Below, piece by piece: positions 1 to 10,800 of a stretch of DNA of 64,000 nt. The DNA comes from Lachancea thermotolerans CBS 6340 (lineage: Eukaryota > Ascomycota > Saccharomycetes > Saccharomycetales > Saccharomycetaceae). A program made the translations under genes and the position numbers. Where the stretch lies: assembly GCF_000142805.1 (NCBI RefSeq), contig NC_013080.1, positions 1,449,538 to 1,513,537 of the forward strand, read 5' to 3'. Every line of letters starts with the position of its first letter. Position 1 is the first letter of the stretch. Below the pieces are notes generated by a model, which saw only the letters and a list, made by a program, of their open reading frames with translations, searched no databases and had not been told where the DNA came from.

Positions 1-1
1 T

Positions 2-931
2 TACAAACCATTGAGTCTGTCCACCTGGGAGTCGGATCTCACCAGCAGCAAAGACTCACCACTGCCATTGGAAGGCATCTTAGAATACTTGAAGAAATCC
101 TCATCTCCTGTGATTTTCGTTGACAACACCTCAAACCAAACAATCGCGGAGTTTTACCCACAACTTGTTCAAAACGGAATTTCTATCGCAACACCAAACA
201 AAAAAGGGTTCTCCTCAGATCTTTCGTTGTGGAACAAAATTTTCCAAGAAGGCCCTAACGCCGGTCTTGTCTACCACGAAGCCACCGTTGGTGCTGGCTT
301 ACCAATCATTGGTCCTTTGAGGGACATGGTTCAAACTGGAGACAAAATTGTTAAGATTGAAGGCATCTTCTCCGGTTCTCTGTCTTTCATTTTGAATGAG
401 TTCTCTACGATTTCTGGTAACGACTCTAAGTTCTCCGACATTGTGAAGGTCGCCAAAAACCTAGGCTACACCGAACCTGATCCAAGAGATGACTTGAACG
501 GTTTGGATGTTGCAAGAAAAGTCACTATTTTGGCGCGTATTGCAGGTTTTAAAGTCGAGTCACCATCGTCCTTCCCTGTGAAATCATTGATTCCAAAGCC
601 TCTGGAATCTGTTGCTTCAGGGAAAGAATACCTAGAGAAGCTGCCTGCTTACGACCACGAAATGGATGAGCTGAAGAAGGAGGCTGCGGCCGAAAACAAG
701 GTTCTTAGATTTGTTGGTAAGGTTGATTTCCCTAACAACACTGTTTCTGTGGCCATGGAGAAGTATGATTTCTCCCATCCATTTGCTTCCCTGAAGGGCT
801 CTGATAACGTTATCTCCATCCAAACTGAGCGTTACACCCAACCAGTTATTGTCCAGGGTGCTGGTGCTGGCTCTGAGGTTACTGCGGCCGGTGTATTGGC
901 CGACGTTTTCAGAATTGCGGAACGGATTTAA
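2..931 (+). CDS. HOM6: Homoserine dehydrogenase, 5'-truncated by window edge
   Basis: Catalyses the NAD(P)-dependent reduction of aspartate semialdehyde to homoserine, the branch to methionine and threonine. The frame is open from the first complete codon at base 2, so the gene starts before the window; roughly 50 N-terminal residues with the nucleotide-binding loop are missing. Visible hallmarks are VENGIS-like and ATPNKK segments, the dimerisation/substrate stretch HEATVGAGLP, and the family signature GYTEPDPRDDLNGLDVARK with the conserved Asp and Lys of the active site. The C-terminus matches the normal family end. The gene is convergent with IML1, as in S. cerevisiae (YJR139C/YJR138W). 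Identification is firm; the break is only the window boundary. Confidence 0.97.
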   Translation, partial: YKPLSLSTWESDLTSSKDSPLPLEGILEYLKKSSSPVIFVDNTSNQTIAEFYPQLVQNGISIATPNKKGFSSDLSLWNKIFQEGPNAGLVYHEATVGAGLPIIGPLRDMVQTGDKIVKIEGIFSGSLSFILNEFSTISGNDSKFSDIVKVAKNLGYTEPDPRDDLNGLDVARKVTILARIAGFKVESPSSFPVKSLIPKPLESVASGKEYLEKLPAYDHEMDELKKEAAAENKVLRFVGKVDFPNNTVSVAMEKYDFSHPFASLKGSDNVISIQTERYTQPVIVQGAGAGSEVTAAGVLADVFRIAERI

Positions 932-1040
932 AGCATTTTATTTTAGGTCTCCAGGACACTAAACTTAAATAAAATCTAGAGATAATTAAGTCCTTCAAAC
1001 TCCAGTTCTTGCCATTTTAAGTCAAGAGTTCGAGCGAGTA

Positions 1041-4000
1041 TTATAGCGGTTTGCTTTTGTCGCTCTGCCACACGCCCTTGGCATCAAGGAAAATGCTTCT
1101 CAACTTTTCATAGTCAAGGCAGGTACCCTTGAAAGCAAGCATTATCTTCTGGGCGTCTAAGGCGAATGTTGGTGACTGTTTAACTTTCAAAGTGACAGAG
1201 TCCACGTTCACTCGGGAAAGGTGTCTATTATTGGGGGCCAAAAACAAATTCCCATTTTCTCGTATTTCCGCAATGTAAGCCCCTGTCAGATGAATGTATT
1301 GAGCGTATTTGAACTTTGGCTTGCCCCACGAGTACATCACTTCATGGTCAGTAACGCTTTGATTCAGTAGCTGGGAAGCTCTGTTGTCTATCAAAAACCC
1401 GCTCTTCTCTAAAAGAAATGTATGATAGTAGTAGGGACTTTGAGATATGAGCTGCTCATCTTTAAATTCAGGGTCTTCCCACGGATTGATAGCCAAAGTG
1501 ATATCAACAAAAGTGTGGAAGGGGTTGGAAAGAGGAATTGTGCAAAGTTCAACCCATGGAACCTCAACCAAGTTTAGACCGTACCGCTTACAAAGTCTGG
1601 CCCAGCTATTGATCAGATCATCAATGAGCTTGGGAGTAGCAGTCAGCCATTCGAGCCTTATATGAAAGCAATGGTCTGGGTTGTGCACGCGGTCGTAGTG
1701 AACCCTACAGACTTCGGGTTTGTAAGACTTTCCTGCAGAGTCCGCATTCACTGTTATCATGTTGCTGAGAAGAACTGTGGGCTTGTGAGTACTTAGCTTA
1801 CTGTTGCTCATACTTCCCTCATCGCCTACCACAGCGTCCCCAGTCCCTATGCGCGACAGCTTACTGTCAGCACCATCTGGTGCTGATACGCGTCTTACAT
1901 TCTCGTCAGTGTACAGAGATCTCTGATCCTGCGGGGGATCCCGAACCTCTGAGCTATGCACATAATCTGGACTAAAATGGTAGAAATAATGGCCATCCAA
2001 AAAGCCGTGCCTATTTTCAACATGAACAAAGAGACCTTGATACATGAGATCTTGTCCGTAAATCACAGCTTCATCTCTTGTATCAATGTCCAGGAAGTTT
2101 TCGATGAGCCAATTAACGAATTCAGATCCTATGAAGCAGTTGTTATGCCTTTTCCAGTGCCATTTGCGGTTAACCAAATTCAAGCTGTTTTTGCCATGTT
2201 GCATTTCCTGGGCTAGTTTAGATAAGCTCACTTTTTTGGAAAGCTTGTCTTCATCTCTGATGAAAATGGTATCATGTTTTACCTTACCTGATGACCTCAA
2301 GATCTCAGCTTGCTCGTCAATGAAGGTGAAAAGAGATCCCGTATAAAATATGACTTCGGGTGCGATTTCTTCTTTACGAGAAGAGCGACTGACTTCGTCT
2401 TGCGCGTTTCTTAACCGGGCGCGGTAAATTGATGAGATAAGCCGCCTAAAACCCTCAAGCCGAATTTCCTCTGCGCTGAGGGTCTCTGACCTACCATTTA
2501 TAGTCGAAGAAATGGTATTTTCAGGGACGTCTGCTGGTAAAATAACAAATTTTGATCTGAAACGCTTTTTGTTTTGTTCAATTATAGAATCTTCATACCC
2601 CGCAAGCATTTGATCGAGCTGATTCCAGTTAACTTTTTCTCTGTTCATCTTCAAAGGATCAGTCATAATTTCCCGGTACTGATTTTCATAGCGTGTCTTG
2701 ATCTCAGGGCAATACGTGGGCACCCCAAAACTTGATTCGCTCAGTTTTTTTCTTATATGTCTTTGAACATCTATGGTGCCATCAAGGGTGCAGGTGAGCC
2801 GGTGAATTTCTTCGCCAAGCATCATGAAAAATTTCACATCCATGTAGTTATGTTTTGTCAAAATCTTCGTAATTCTTCGTGTATCGCCCTCATTGTTTTT
2901 GGAGGACTCTAACCTTTCTAAAGAATCTCCCACGCAAATCTGAAAGCCAGCCAGAAGCCTCACGTAGATCATATCTCTCAGGAGATCAAATGCAGTTTGA
3001 TTTCCAACTTCTTGATCAGGGTTTGAAATAACTGAATGGTTTGTGAACGTGAAATTCTTCTCAAAGTCTTCCTTAGCAGGAAACGAAGAGATTGTGATCG
3101 GTAACTCAGCAGGTGTAGTAAGAGACCTCCATTTGCTGTATTTCTTAGCAACATACCTAGGAAAGACATCTTTCCATTGAGGTGCAATTAGGTGCCCTGC
3201 TCTCTCGGAACTTATTGGCCTTGATACATTCTTTATCTCCAACCAACTAAACAGTGTAGCCGACATATCCTGTGGCAATTCTTTTGCCACATATTTCGGC
3301 CTTGGAGAATCTATCGACCGCCTTGGGGAGTCTGTGAAACGATTTGGCGATCCAACGAATGACTGTGAACAAAAAGAAGAGACATCGAAAGTTGTTTTTT
3401 TCCGATCTGGTCTCTCGAAAGATGATAAGTTCTTCTTCAGTACCGGCCATTGCTGATGTACCCCATTGTCATCGATATCGGGGCTATTGCCCAATGCCAG
3501 GTGTCGTGATTGAGAATCACTTGAATTATAGGGCAGGTTAGTGGAGGTTTTTTTGTTCTTTGACTCAATTTCAGGGAGAAACTTAGAAACTAGCCGCTGT
3601 GCAATGTTGCTGGATTTTGTGGCATTCTTTAACGTGTTAATTGCACGCGAATCTTTTTGAGAACCTTTATCTAATTTGGTAAAGCTAGATTTGGTCTCCT
3701 TATCATCTAAGAGTCCAGTGGAGGCCGATTGTGCCAAGTCGCCAAAAACTTGCAAAGAAGCAGTCGATTGGACCATGGGAGAGGCCGATTTTGGAGGGTT
3801 CCAGGCTAGTGGTGCTTTACCAGAAATTTCTTTAAAACTCTTCTTGACAGTGGCCTTTTTGCCATTGCTTGGGGCTGACGAAACTGAGTATCGATCTTGC
3901 ACATTATCTGTAGAGACCTGGGAACTGAATATGTCCTCATCGTGATTCTTCATCATGGCCATGACAGATTCTGCAGCAGACGGCGCATCCATATAATCGA

Positions 4001-5768
4001 TTTCAACCTGCTCCTTCATTTCAGTTTCTGTCAAGCCCATCATCTGAAGATCATGCATTTTGCACCTTGGATACCATACGCTAGAGTTGCTCGAGTGCCT
4101 CCAAAACGAAATATTAATCCACGAAGGTGCGCAGTAACGGAGCTTGTTCTCATAGTCCCTAAATCTCAACAGAGGTACGATGTGGAGGGGTGGCCGGGCT
4201 AAACACAGAACGTCAATTGAGAGCTCGAGAGACTGAATTTTCGTGCTTGTTGCTTTGAGTAAGTCATAATCAACATCGTAGATACCTGTGCCAGGAGAAA
4301 CAATGATGACATGCGCGACCGTACGCCTAAGGTCTGGCTGTCTGAAAGGGTTTGTGACAAATGTTGCAGCTAGGCACATGGTTTCCAAGATGTTAGATTT
4401 GATAACAGGTGAGAAACGCCCTTTAAGGACACTCGTTCCGTCTTCTGTTTTGAAGGTTTTCAGGTCTTTCGCAATATTTTTAAACTCACGCCGAAGCGTT
4501 TTCATAATTTCCGTCCAATGAACTATGTTAACTTGGTCCACAACAATGCGATAGTAATCTTTTGTATTTTTTGGTCTTTCTCCTTCAGGCAAGTCTTTGA
4601 ACGCGACATCTGAGAAGTCGAGAGAGGCAGAAAAGACAATAGTTATTGTGTGATGGGTTCCTATATTTTTCCACTTCTTGAATATGGTAGGAAACACAGA
4701 GTTCACTACTTTGTAAAAGTAAATGTCACCATTCTCCTCGAAATGCCACATTTCATCAGTAATCTGAATAAGAAAAATGAGACGTGCAGATTCTGAACGA
4801 AAAACAACTTTCGTTTGGTTGCCAATGTAGCCTGACAAGACCTTTTTGCCTTCCCGGTATATTGCTTTGACAGTTGCTCTGACGCTGTCCACAAATGTCA
4901 GTTTCTGTTCACAGTACACACAACCACCGGTGATCTCTGACGAAAATACCCACATATCTCCCCTGTGAATGAGACAGTCTTTTACATTGATCTCAACGAC
5001 ATCCGCTTGCGTAGACTCTTTATCCTTGACTTTAACCCAGACTTTAGAGCGCGATGGTAGTCCTAATGTATGCTGCAATTGTCCTGACAAGATTGAAATT
5101 TGCGCGTTCTTATATCTTTTTCGAAGATCCCTATCAAAAGCTTTGACAATGAAATATATCTTCTTGCCTTTTGAACCATTTTTGCCTTGGTAGGTCTTTA
5201 ATTCAGCCAAGTCTCCCTCTTTGATCCCAGTAACACATGACAAGTCTAGTAATACCTGTTCCTCTGAGAATCTGAATTCATGAAGCCCCAGTTCCAACCG
5301 AAACGCCTTCTTCTTTTTGGTAGCAGTTTCTCGGCGAGGTAGAGCGCTAGGGCTCCGGCTTAACTCTGAGTGCCCTGAGGCGATTGCCGTGCCCGCCGAG
5401 CTATCTTGATTCGGTAGAACTTTACCAACATTGTGAACATTTAGGTCCATTCGAAGCCGATATTTTCCGGGTCTTTTCGGGGTAGTGGAGCCACCAATTG
5501 TAATAGTATTGCTATCAATTTGCATGTTCTTAAGTGAGTTAGTGGCACGGTTGGATGCTCGTGCACTCTGAGAATTTTGGTCGCTTCTTTTGATCAAAAA
5601 CCCTTGCAAGCTTTCAGGAAAGTTGCGCCGCTCGGGCTGAGTGTTGGAAACACTAAGTTCATCGTTGTTCATGTACGGCGCTTTACAGTCGTTGGTGTCC
5701 GCGGATGCGTTAAGGGAAACATGATTAAAACACAGCTTCAATTCAGAAGCGTTAGAGCGACGTCTCAT
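1041..5768 (-). CDS. IML1: SEACIT/GATOR1 subunit Iml1 (DEPDC5 orthologue)
   Basis: GTPase-activating subunit of the vacuolar SEACIT (Npr2-Npr3-Iml1) complex that lowers TORC1 activity when amino acids are scarce. The protein is 1575 aa, close to the roughly 1580 aa of the yeast protein. It has a low-complexity N-terminus, the conserved Iml1 N-terminal domain (for example LSGQLQHTLGLPSRSKVWVK and FRSESARLIFLIQITDEMW), a serine-rich linker, a DEP domain near residues 1190-1265 (FIGSEFVNWLIENF) and the conserved C-terminal domain. The frame extends upstream to a TTG at 5849, but the first ATG (5768) gives the family length and is chosen. Lies between HOM6 and RPN10; the HOM6 neighbour is conserved. 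Confidence 0.96.
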   Translation of the reverse strand: MRRRSNASELKLCFNHVSLNASADTNDCKAPYMNNDELSVSNTQPERRNFPESLQGFLIKRSDQNSQSARASNRATNSLKNMQIDSNTITIGGSTTPKRPGKYRLRMDLNVHNVGKVLPNQDSSAGTAIASGHSELSRSPSALPRRETATKKKKAFRLELGLHEFRFSEEQVLLDLSCVTGIKEGDLAELKTYQGKNGSKGKKIYFIVKAFDRDLRKRYKNAQISILSGQLQHTLGLPSRSKVWVKVKDKESTQADVVEINVKDCLIHRGDMWVFSSEITGGCVYCEQKLTFVDSVRATVKAIYREGKKVLSGYIGNQTKVVFRSESARLIFLIQITDEMWHFEENGDIYFYKVVNSVFPTIFKKWKNIGTHHTITIVFSASLDFSDVAFKDLPEGERPKNTKDYYRIVVDQVNIVHWTEIMKTLRREFKNIAKDLKTFKTEDGTSVLKGRFSPVIKSNILETMCLAATFVTNPFRQPDLRRTVAHVIIVSPGTGIYDVDYDLLKATSTKIQSLELSIDVLCLARPPLHIVPLLRFRDYENKLRYCAPSWINISFWRHSSNSSVWYPRCKMHDLQMMGLTETEMKEQVEIDYMDAPSAAESVMAMMKNHDEDIFSSQVSTDNVQDRYSVSSAPSNGKKATVKKSFKEISGKAPLAWNPPKSASPMVQSTASLQVFGDLAQSASTGLLDDKETKSSFTKLDKGSQKDSRAINTLKNATKSSNIAQRLVSKFLPEIESKNKKTSTNLPYNSSDSQSRHLALGNSPDIDDNGVHQQWPVLKKNLSSFERPDRKKTTFDVSSFCSQSFVGSPNRFTDSPRRSIDSPRPKYVAKELPQDMSATLFSWLEIKNVSRPISSERAGHLIAPQWKDVFPRYVAKKYSKWRSLTTPAELPITISSFPAKEDFEKNFTFTNHSVISNPDQEVGNQTAFDLLRDMIYVRLLAGFQICVGDSLERLESSKNNEGDTRRITKILTKHNYMDVKFFMMLGEEIHRLTCTLDGTIDVQRHIRKKLSESSFGVPTYCPEIKTRYENQYREIMTDPLKMNREKVNWNQLDQMLAGYEDSIIEQNKKRFRSKFVILPADVPENTISSTINGRSETLSAEEIRLEGFRRLISSIYRARLRNAQDEVSRSSRKEEIAPEVIFYTGSLFTFIDEQAEILRSSGKVKHDTIFIRDEDKLSKKVSLSKLAQEMQHGKNSLNLVNRKWHWKRHNNCFIGSEFVNWLIENFLDIDTRDEAVIYGQDLMYQGLFVHVENRHGFLDGHYFYHFSPDYVHSSEVRDPPQDQRSLYTDENVRRVSAPDGADSKLSRIGTGDAVVGDEGSMSNSKLSTHKPTVLLSNMITVNADSAGKSYKPEVCRVHYDRVHNPDHCFHIRLEWLTATPKLIDDLINSWARLCKRYGLNLVEVPWVELCTIPLSNPFHTFVDITLAINPWEDPEFKDEQLISQSPYYYHTFLLEKSGFLIDNRASQLLNQSVTDHEVMYSWGKPKFKYAQYIHLTGAYIAEIRENGNLFLAPNNRHLSRVNVDSVTLKVKQSPTFALDAQKIMLAFKGTCLDYEKLRSIFLDAKGVWQSDKSKPL

Positions 5769-6039
5769 GTGACCTAGTATACATAGATACAAAGAAGCAT
5801 ATAGTCGTAGAATGCTGATGTTTGACAACGAAAGACGAGTGCGGCACAATCAAGTTAGGCGTAGTATCAAGTTAAGCGTAGTATCAAGTTTTGGCCGAGT
5901 TGTTTTGGATACCTTGATGGCTCGATCATCGCCATCATATATTATACAAGACGAACAGCGCTGGCGCGAAACAGTTCCGCGGCGGGTCTTCGATTATGGA
6001 GGGCCGAAGCAGAAATCATCCCGCTGACAGAATCCGTCA

Positions 6040-6822
6040 CTAACCACTGGATGATTCCTCCTTCTTTGCTCCACCGTCTTGCCCCTGTCTAAGCCTCTCC
6101 TGCCTAGCTTGTTCTTCTTCCATTGATAGGCGCAAAGCCAAAGCCAATTCTGGGTCCATCGAGGGGTCAACTCCAAAGTCCATGAAATCCTCACCGCCAA
6201 GGCCTGAAGCTCCGGCTCCGCCAAAACCTGGCTCTGCACCCTCCTCTAGAACAACGGGAGAAGCAGCGACGTGCTCGTAGAGCAGCCTTGGGCCCGGAGC
6301 CACCGAGACGATGTGACTGCTCTCTTCCTGAGGGTTATTCACGGCCTGCACAAACTCTTCCAAAATAGCCGTGTTGGCAGCGGTCTCGCCAAAATTTACC
6401 ACATCCACTGCGATCTTATTCTTTTTCAGCCTCTTGGCGAGCTTTATGAGCTCTTCCCTGTCATCCGTCACAGGGCTGCACACAAACACGATAATCCGCT
6501 GGTGCTGTACTTTGTTTTGTCGATGCTTCAGAGTAAGTGCCGCGATCTGGATCGCCGTACTCAGTCGGACTTTGCCCCCGATAGTCGTGTCATGCAATCC
6601 CGCCAGAATTTTGCCAAACTCCGACGTGAATGTTGAAAGAACCTGAGGGTTTGTACCGGCAGCCGAGATTAGGCCTACTGAGTTCTCGGGGTTACCGTTC
6701 CTCTTCGCTTGAAAGAGGAACTCCACTGCGTCGATCTGCGCTTCGAATCTTGTTCTTGGGAAGTCACCATTCCTGGAGAACTCGGAGTTATCCACGATCA
6801 AAACTGTAGCTTCCAGTACCAT
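6040..6822 (-). CDS. RPN10: 26S proteasome ubiquitin receptor Rpn10
   Basis: Regulatory-particle subunit that binds ubiquitin chains and helps hold base and lid together. The 260-aa protein opens with a von Willebrand A domain (MVLEATVLIVDNSEFSRNGD, the MIDAS-like DNSE region) spanning about residues 1-190. A glycine-rich linker follows, and then one ubiquitin-interacting motif at about residues 223-238 (DPELALALRLSMEEE). One UIM is the fungal pattern; animal orthologues have more. The gene is divergent from NBL1, exactly as YHR200W and YHR199C-A are arranged in S. cerevisiae. A PACE site lies 62 bp upstream. Identification is firm. Confidence 0.97.
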   Translation of the reverse strand: MVLEATVLIVDNSEFSRNGDFPRTRFEAQIDAVEFLFQAKRNGNPENSVGLISAAGTNPQVLSTFTSEFGKILAGLHDTTIGGKVRLSTAIQIAALTLKHRQNKVQHQRIIVFVCSPVTDDREELIKLAKRLKKNKIAVDVVNFGETAANTAILEEFVQAVNNPQEESSHIVSVAPGPRLLYEHVAASPVVLEEGAEPGFGGAGASGLGGEDFMDFGVDPSMDPELALALRLSMEEEQARQERLRQGQDGGAKKEESSSG

Positions 6823-6883
6823 TGTCGCTTATTCAAACTCACTGCAACTGCGCTGTTGGATGCTGGTACTTGTTTAGTTTAAA

Positions 6884-6892
6884 GGTGGCAAA
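6884..6892 (+). promoter_or_regulatory. PACE element (Rpn4 site) upstream of RPN10
   Basis: The nonamer GGTGGCAAA matches the proteasome-associated control element exactly. It sits 62 bp before the RPN10 start codon, on the opposite strand to the gene. In S. cerevisiae this element binds Rpn4 and coordinates proteasome gene expression. Function here is inferred from motif identity and position. Confidence 0.85.
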
Positions 6893-7040
6893 TGAACTTA
6901 GCCTAATGTCGTTCAAGAAGACACTTGTGATAAAGTTCGGGTAACGCGGCGTTGAAACTCAATAATAAGTTTTCAAAGATTACTTCCGAGATTTTTAGAT
7001 CATAAACAAACCAACGTCGTGAATAGGGGATCCTTTAGAC

Positions 7041-7324
7041 ATGTTAAGCGAAGATGAGAAGCAACGCGTGAAACGCGAGATATTGGCCAAGTTACAAAAC
7101 AACTGTATGTTATATATCCTACCGTTTCAAACTTAGCACATCGCCGGCGAGCTAATTACTAATTTCAAGCAGATGAAGAAACTGTTAGAGAGTGCGAAAG
7201 AATAAGGCTATCAAAGATAGAGGAGCTTGAAAAAGTCGCGGCTTCCTTGAAGCAAGCAGGAATCCCAAATCCCAACCAAACTATAGAAGAAGCGTTGAAC
7301 CACGAATACGAGCGCTCTGGCTAG
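7041..7324 (+). CDS. NBL1: Borealin-like CPC subunit Nbl1, split gene with one intron
   Basis: Small subunit of the chromosomal passenger complex, which links Bir1 and Sli15 to Ipl1/Aurora at centromeres. The gene is too short and interrupted to appear as one open frame. Exon 1 is 7041-7104 (MLSEDEKQRVKREILAKLQN), the intron is 7105-7172 and exon 2 is 7173-7324, giving 71 aa against about 73 aa in S. cerevisiae. The splice joins a single T to AT, restoring a Tyr codon and a frame that runs to TAG at 7322. The product is a charged helix, as expected for a borealin N-terminal region. Position divergent to RPN10 matches YHR199C-A/YHR200W. The call rests on synteny, size, intron and helical character more than on sequence identity. 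Confidence 0.85.
7105..7172 (+). other. NBL1: Spliceosomal intron of NBL1
   Basis: A 68-nt intron. The 5' splice site is a perfect GTATGT (7105-7110), the branch site is TACTAAT (7157-7163, one base from the TACTAAC consensus), and the acceptor is CAG ending at 7172. An AAG at 7167-7169 is a second possible acceptor but would break the frame. The branch-to-acceptor distance is only about 10 nt, short for S. cerevisiae but seen in related yeasts. Confidence 0.88.
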
Positions 7325-7381
7325 AGGCGTTTTGTGGTCTGTTTTGTTAGCCGCTGAGGTGCGGCTGCACATATAAGCAGA

Positions 7382-7546
7382 GCCACAGGTTGGAGGCGGG
7401 GACTACACGTACAAAGTTACTGGGAACGCATGGTCTGAGATTCGAACAACATCATGTGACTGGTGAGGCGGCGCTCGCTAAAATATCCTCATGGCCGTAT
7501 GAGATCACGTGATATTTTACAACCTGCGTAGGCCTGCTTCTGTGGC
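7382..7546 (+). promoter_or_regulatory. Sulfur-regulon promoter sites of MET5
   Basis: Three sites typical of the yeast sulfur regulon lie before MET5. There is a GCCACA core at 7382-7387 (reverse complement of the Met31/32 core TGTGGC), a palindromic Cbf1 site TCACGTGA at 7505-7512, and a TGTGGC at 7541-7546. Cbf1 plus Met31/32 recruit Met4 in S. cerevisiae. The arrangement supports sulfur-limitation control; binding is inferred. The rest of the 510-bp gap between NBL1 and MET5 shows nothing else clear. Confidence 0.75.
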
Positions 7547-7834
7547 GATGAATTGGAAGAAAGCGCACATGATTCAAATTCCGGTCGCTGTTTGCTGCAT
7601 GTGCAGCCGAACCAACGTGCCCAGAAGCACGGCAAGCGTTTTGCAGGTAGTTATTTGAATCAGAAAAAGCGAGCCAACGAATGCCACAATTGTGTGGAGA
7701 GCATCATACAATACAACGCCAACAGGCCAAACCATATAAGAAGCGCGAACGCTGTTGAAGCCAAAAGCCAATCGGATATCTTTCGACCTGAGGTATCTCT
7801 GAAGCAGCTATTTATTTATTCTCGCACCGGGGCA

Positions 7835-10800
7835 ATGGCTAAGTTAACCCCTGCTAAATTTCTGGCAGACCTATCTGCCGCCAGCGAGAGCTCTATTTAT
7901 TACACAACAGAGGCCAAGTCCATCAGCTCTGGATTCTCCAGTGCCTTGGGTGGTTCAGACAATCTCCCAGGCACGCAGCTATTGAAGTCAGCCGATCCTT
8001 TTGCGACTGTCGTGGAAGGCCTAACCAAGGAACGCATCACTACTGTCTTTACTGACGAAGCTACACTCCTCAGCGCACTCCCCCACTTGTATTCGCTGAA
8101 AGGCTATCCAGTTGTGGTCAATATTGAACTGGCGCTCAACGAGTACTCTGCGGCTCCTCTTCTCAAAGATCTATCGTACGTGACATTAATCTCTAACACG
8201 AGTGATAACCTCTCCAGGCATGCTGTGGCTGCCACTAGGATCGCTTCCGAGACCTTGCAGCCTGTACTTCATTTTGTGAACTTAGCATGTGTCGGAGAGA
8301 TAGCTCCTGTTAAATTAACCCCATTCGAAGTGGCGCAAGAGCCATCTGAAGGAGACGCCGTATACGAAACACTCAAAAAGTCATCGTATCACTGCAGCGC
8401 TGAGTCACCCTCCACTCTAATTATCAACCTCTCACCTTATGGTGAGAGTTTTGTTCGAGAATTGCCCTCGAACGCTGCCTTAATTGACATACAGGTTTAC
8501 AGACCTTGGAATTTCAACGAGTTTTTCGAGCAGGTGCCTACCTCAGTTCAAAATATTGCAATTATTCAAAGAACCAACAACCCTCTATCACCTAGCGGGT
8601 TCGAGCCTATCTTGCTCGATTTCTTTGCAGACTTCAACTTACTAGTTGAAAGAGGTATCCAACAACTGATTGTAACCAATATTGGTGAGTTGAAAGAAAC
8701 TGCTCGTGCTTTGCAAGAGGTGGTACAGAATGTTACCAGTACAAACCCAGACCACGCTCTCTTCATCGGCCAAAGCGCCTCAAATACTGCCGAGGTTGAG
8801 CACCTGCAGTCTTCTATTCAAAAGGTTTTCTCCCTGGAAGATGCGTATCTCAAGGTCCTGAAACAACTTTTCTCGGATAATCTTCAGATTCTGAACAACT
8901 ACAGCGATTCAAGTATCAACGCTTCAAGCCCAGAATACGGCTATGGTCTTTTTGTGAGCCAAGAAAAGAAGAGACAAGAGCTGGTATCCATTGTCCGCAA
9001 ATCCTTGGACACAGCTTCTTTTAATAGCTCCGAGGGGGTGAAAATCGTGGAACTGCTTTCTAAGTGGCTGCGCTTCAATGAGCAACCTTTGAAGGAAGCT
9101 TCTCTGGAAGAAGCCAACAAAGTTGCTGTTGAATTGTACGACCTCCTAGAGCGGAATCAAGACTCCAGAAATGCCCTAAACATTTTGGAAAATGCGAAAT
9201 CCGTCGAAAGCTTTAAATTCACGTCATCGTGGCTAATTGGATCCGATGCCTGGTCATATGACTTGGGAAGCTCAGGCGTCCATCACGTATTGGCGTCCAA
9301 AAAAGATATAAACGTGTTACTAATCGACTCAGAACCTCATGAGCAGGTCAAAAATTCTACTTCGAAATTGAGAAAAAAGGATGTTGGTCTCTATGCTATG
9401 AATTTTGGCGAAGCTTATGTTGCGTCGGTAGCCGTATACTCTTCCTACACGCAGCTGTTGACATCTCTTATAGAGGCTTCTAAATTTAAGGGTCCTTCTA
9501 TTGTACTGGCATATCTTCCTTATTCATCAGAGAATAGTTCTCCATTGGAAGTTTTGAAAGAGACAAAGAGCGCAGTTGAGTCAGGATATTGGCCTCTTTA
9601 CAGATACGACCCTAGGGAAGATGACCCAGAGGACGCTTTCAAGTTAGAATCATCTGTCATAAAAAGACAACTCCAACAATTCCTCGAAAGAGAGAACAAG
9701 TTAAGCCTTTTGACAAAAAAAAACCCTGACCTCGCTAGGAATTTGAAACAATCCGCGAGTGGTGGAATTGAGGCCAAACAACAAAGAAGAGCGAAGGCTG
9801 CATATGAAGCACTGTTGGAAGGGCTATCTGGACCTCCTCTGCACATCTACTACGCTTCGGACGGCGGAAATGCTGCTAATCTCGCTAAGAGACTCGCAAC
9901 GAGAGCAGCTGCTAGAGGCTTAAAAGCTTCAGCTCTATCAATGGACGATATCGACTTTGAAACTTTCCCAGACGAGGAGAATGTGATATTTGTCACCTCT
10001 ACCGCTGGCCAAGGTGAATTCCCTCAAGATGGAAAAGCTTTTTGGGATACGTTAAAAGCTTCTCTGGATATCGACTTGGCTTCTCTAAACTTTTCTGTTT
10101 TTGGCCTAGGTGACTCTCTCTACTGGCCACGAAAGGAGGACAAGCATTACTATAACAAGCCTTCTAAAGACCTTTATGCCAAGCTTGAATTACTTTCAGC
10201 CAAACCTCTGGTTCCTTTGGGCCTAGGCGACGATCAGGACGCTGACGGTTACCAAACTGGCTACAAGGAATGGGAAGTCAGACTTTGGGAGGCATTGGGC
10301 GTATCTGGCGCAGCCGTTCCAGATGAACCAAAGCCGATCACTAACGAAGATATCAAAATCGAGTCCAACTTCTTGAGAGGAACTATTGTGGAGGGGTTGG
10401 CTGACGACTCAACTGGCGCGATATCTGCGTCTGATCAACAGCTAACAAAATTCCATGGTATTTACATGCAAGATGATCGTGATATTAGAGATACAAGAAA
10501 GGCCCAAGGGTTGGAACCCTACTATATTTTTATGAGCAGAATAAGACTTCCCGGAGGGAAGGCTACTCCTGAACAGTGGCTTGTTCTCGACCATCTCGCA
10601 GACAAGACCGGCAATGGCACCGTAAAAGTGACTACAAGGGCAACCTTCCAACTTCATGGTGTAGTTAAGAGAAATTTAAAACACACTATTAGGGCTATGA
10701 ACTCTACTCTCATGGATACATTGGCTGCATGCGGTGATGTGAATAGAAATGTCATGCTTTCGGCTCTTCCTGTGAATGCCAAGGTTCACAAACAAGTTTC

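Noticed and set aside
7430-7450. GTTCGAATC on the minus strand, like a tRNA B box
   Set aside because: The flanking bases do not pair into a T stem and no A box, anticodon arm or acceptor stem could be found.
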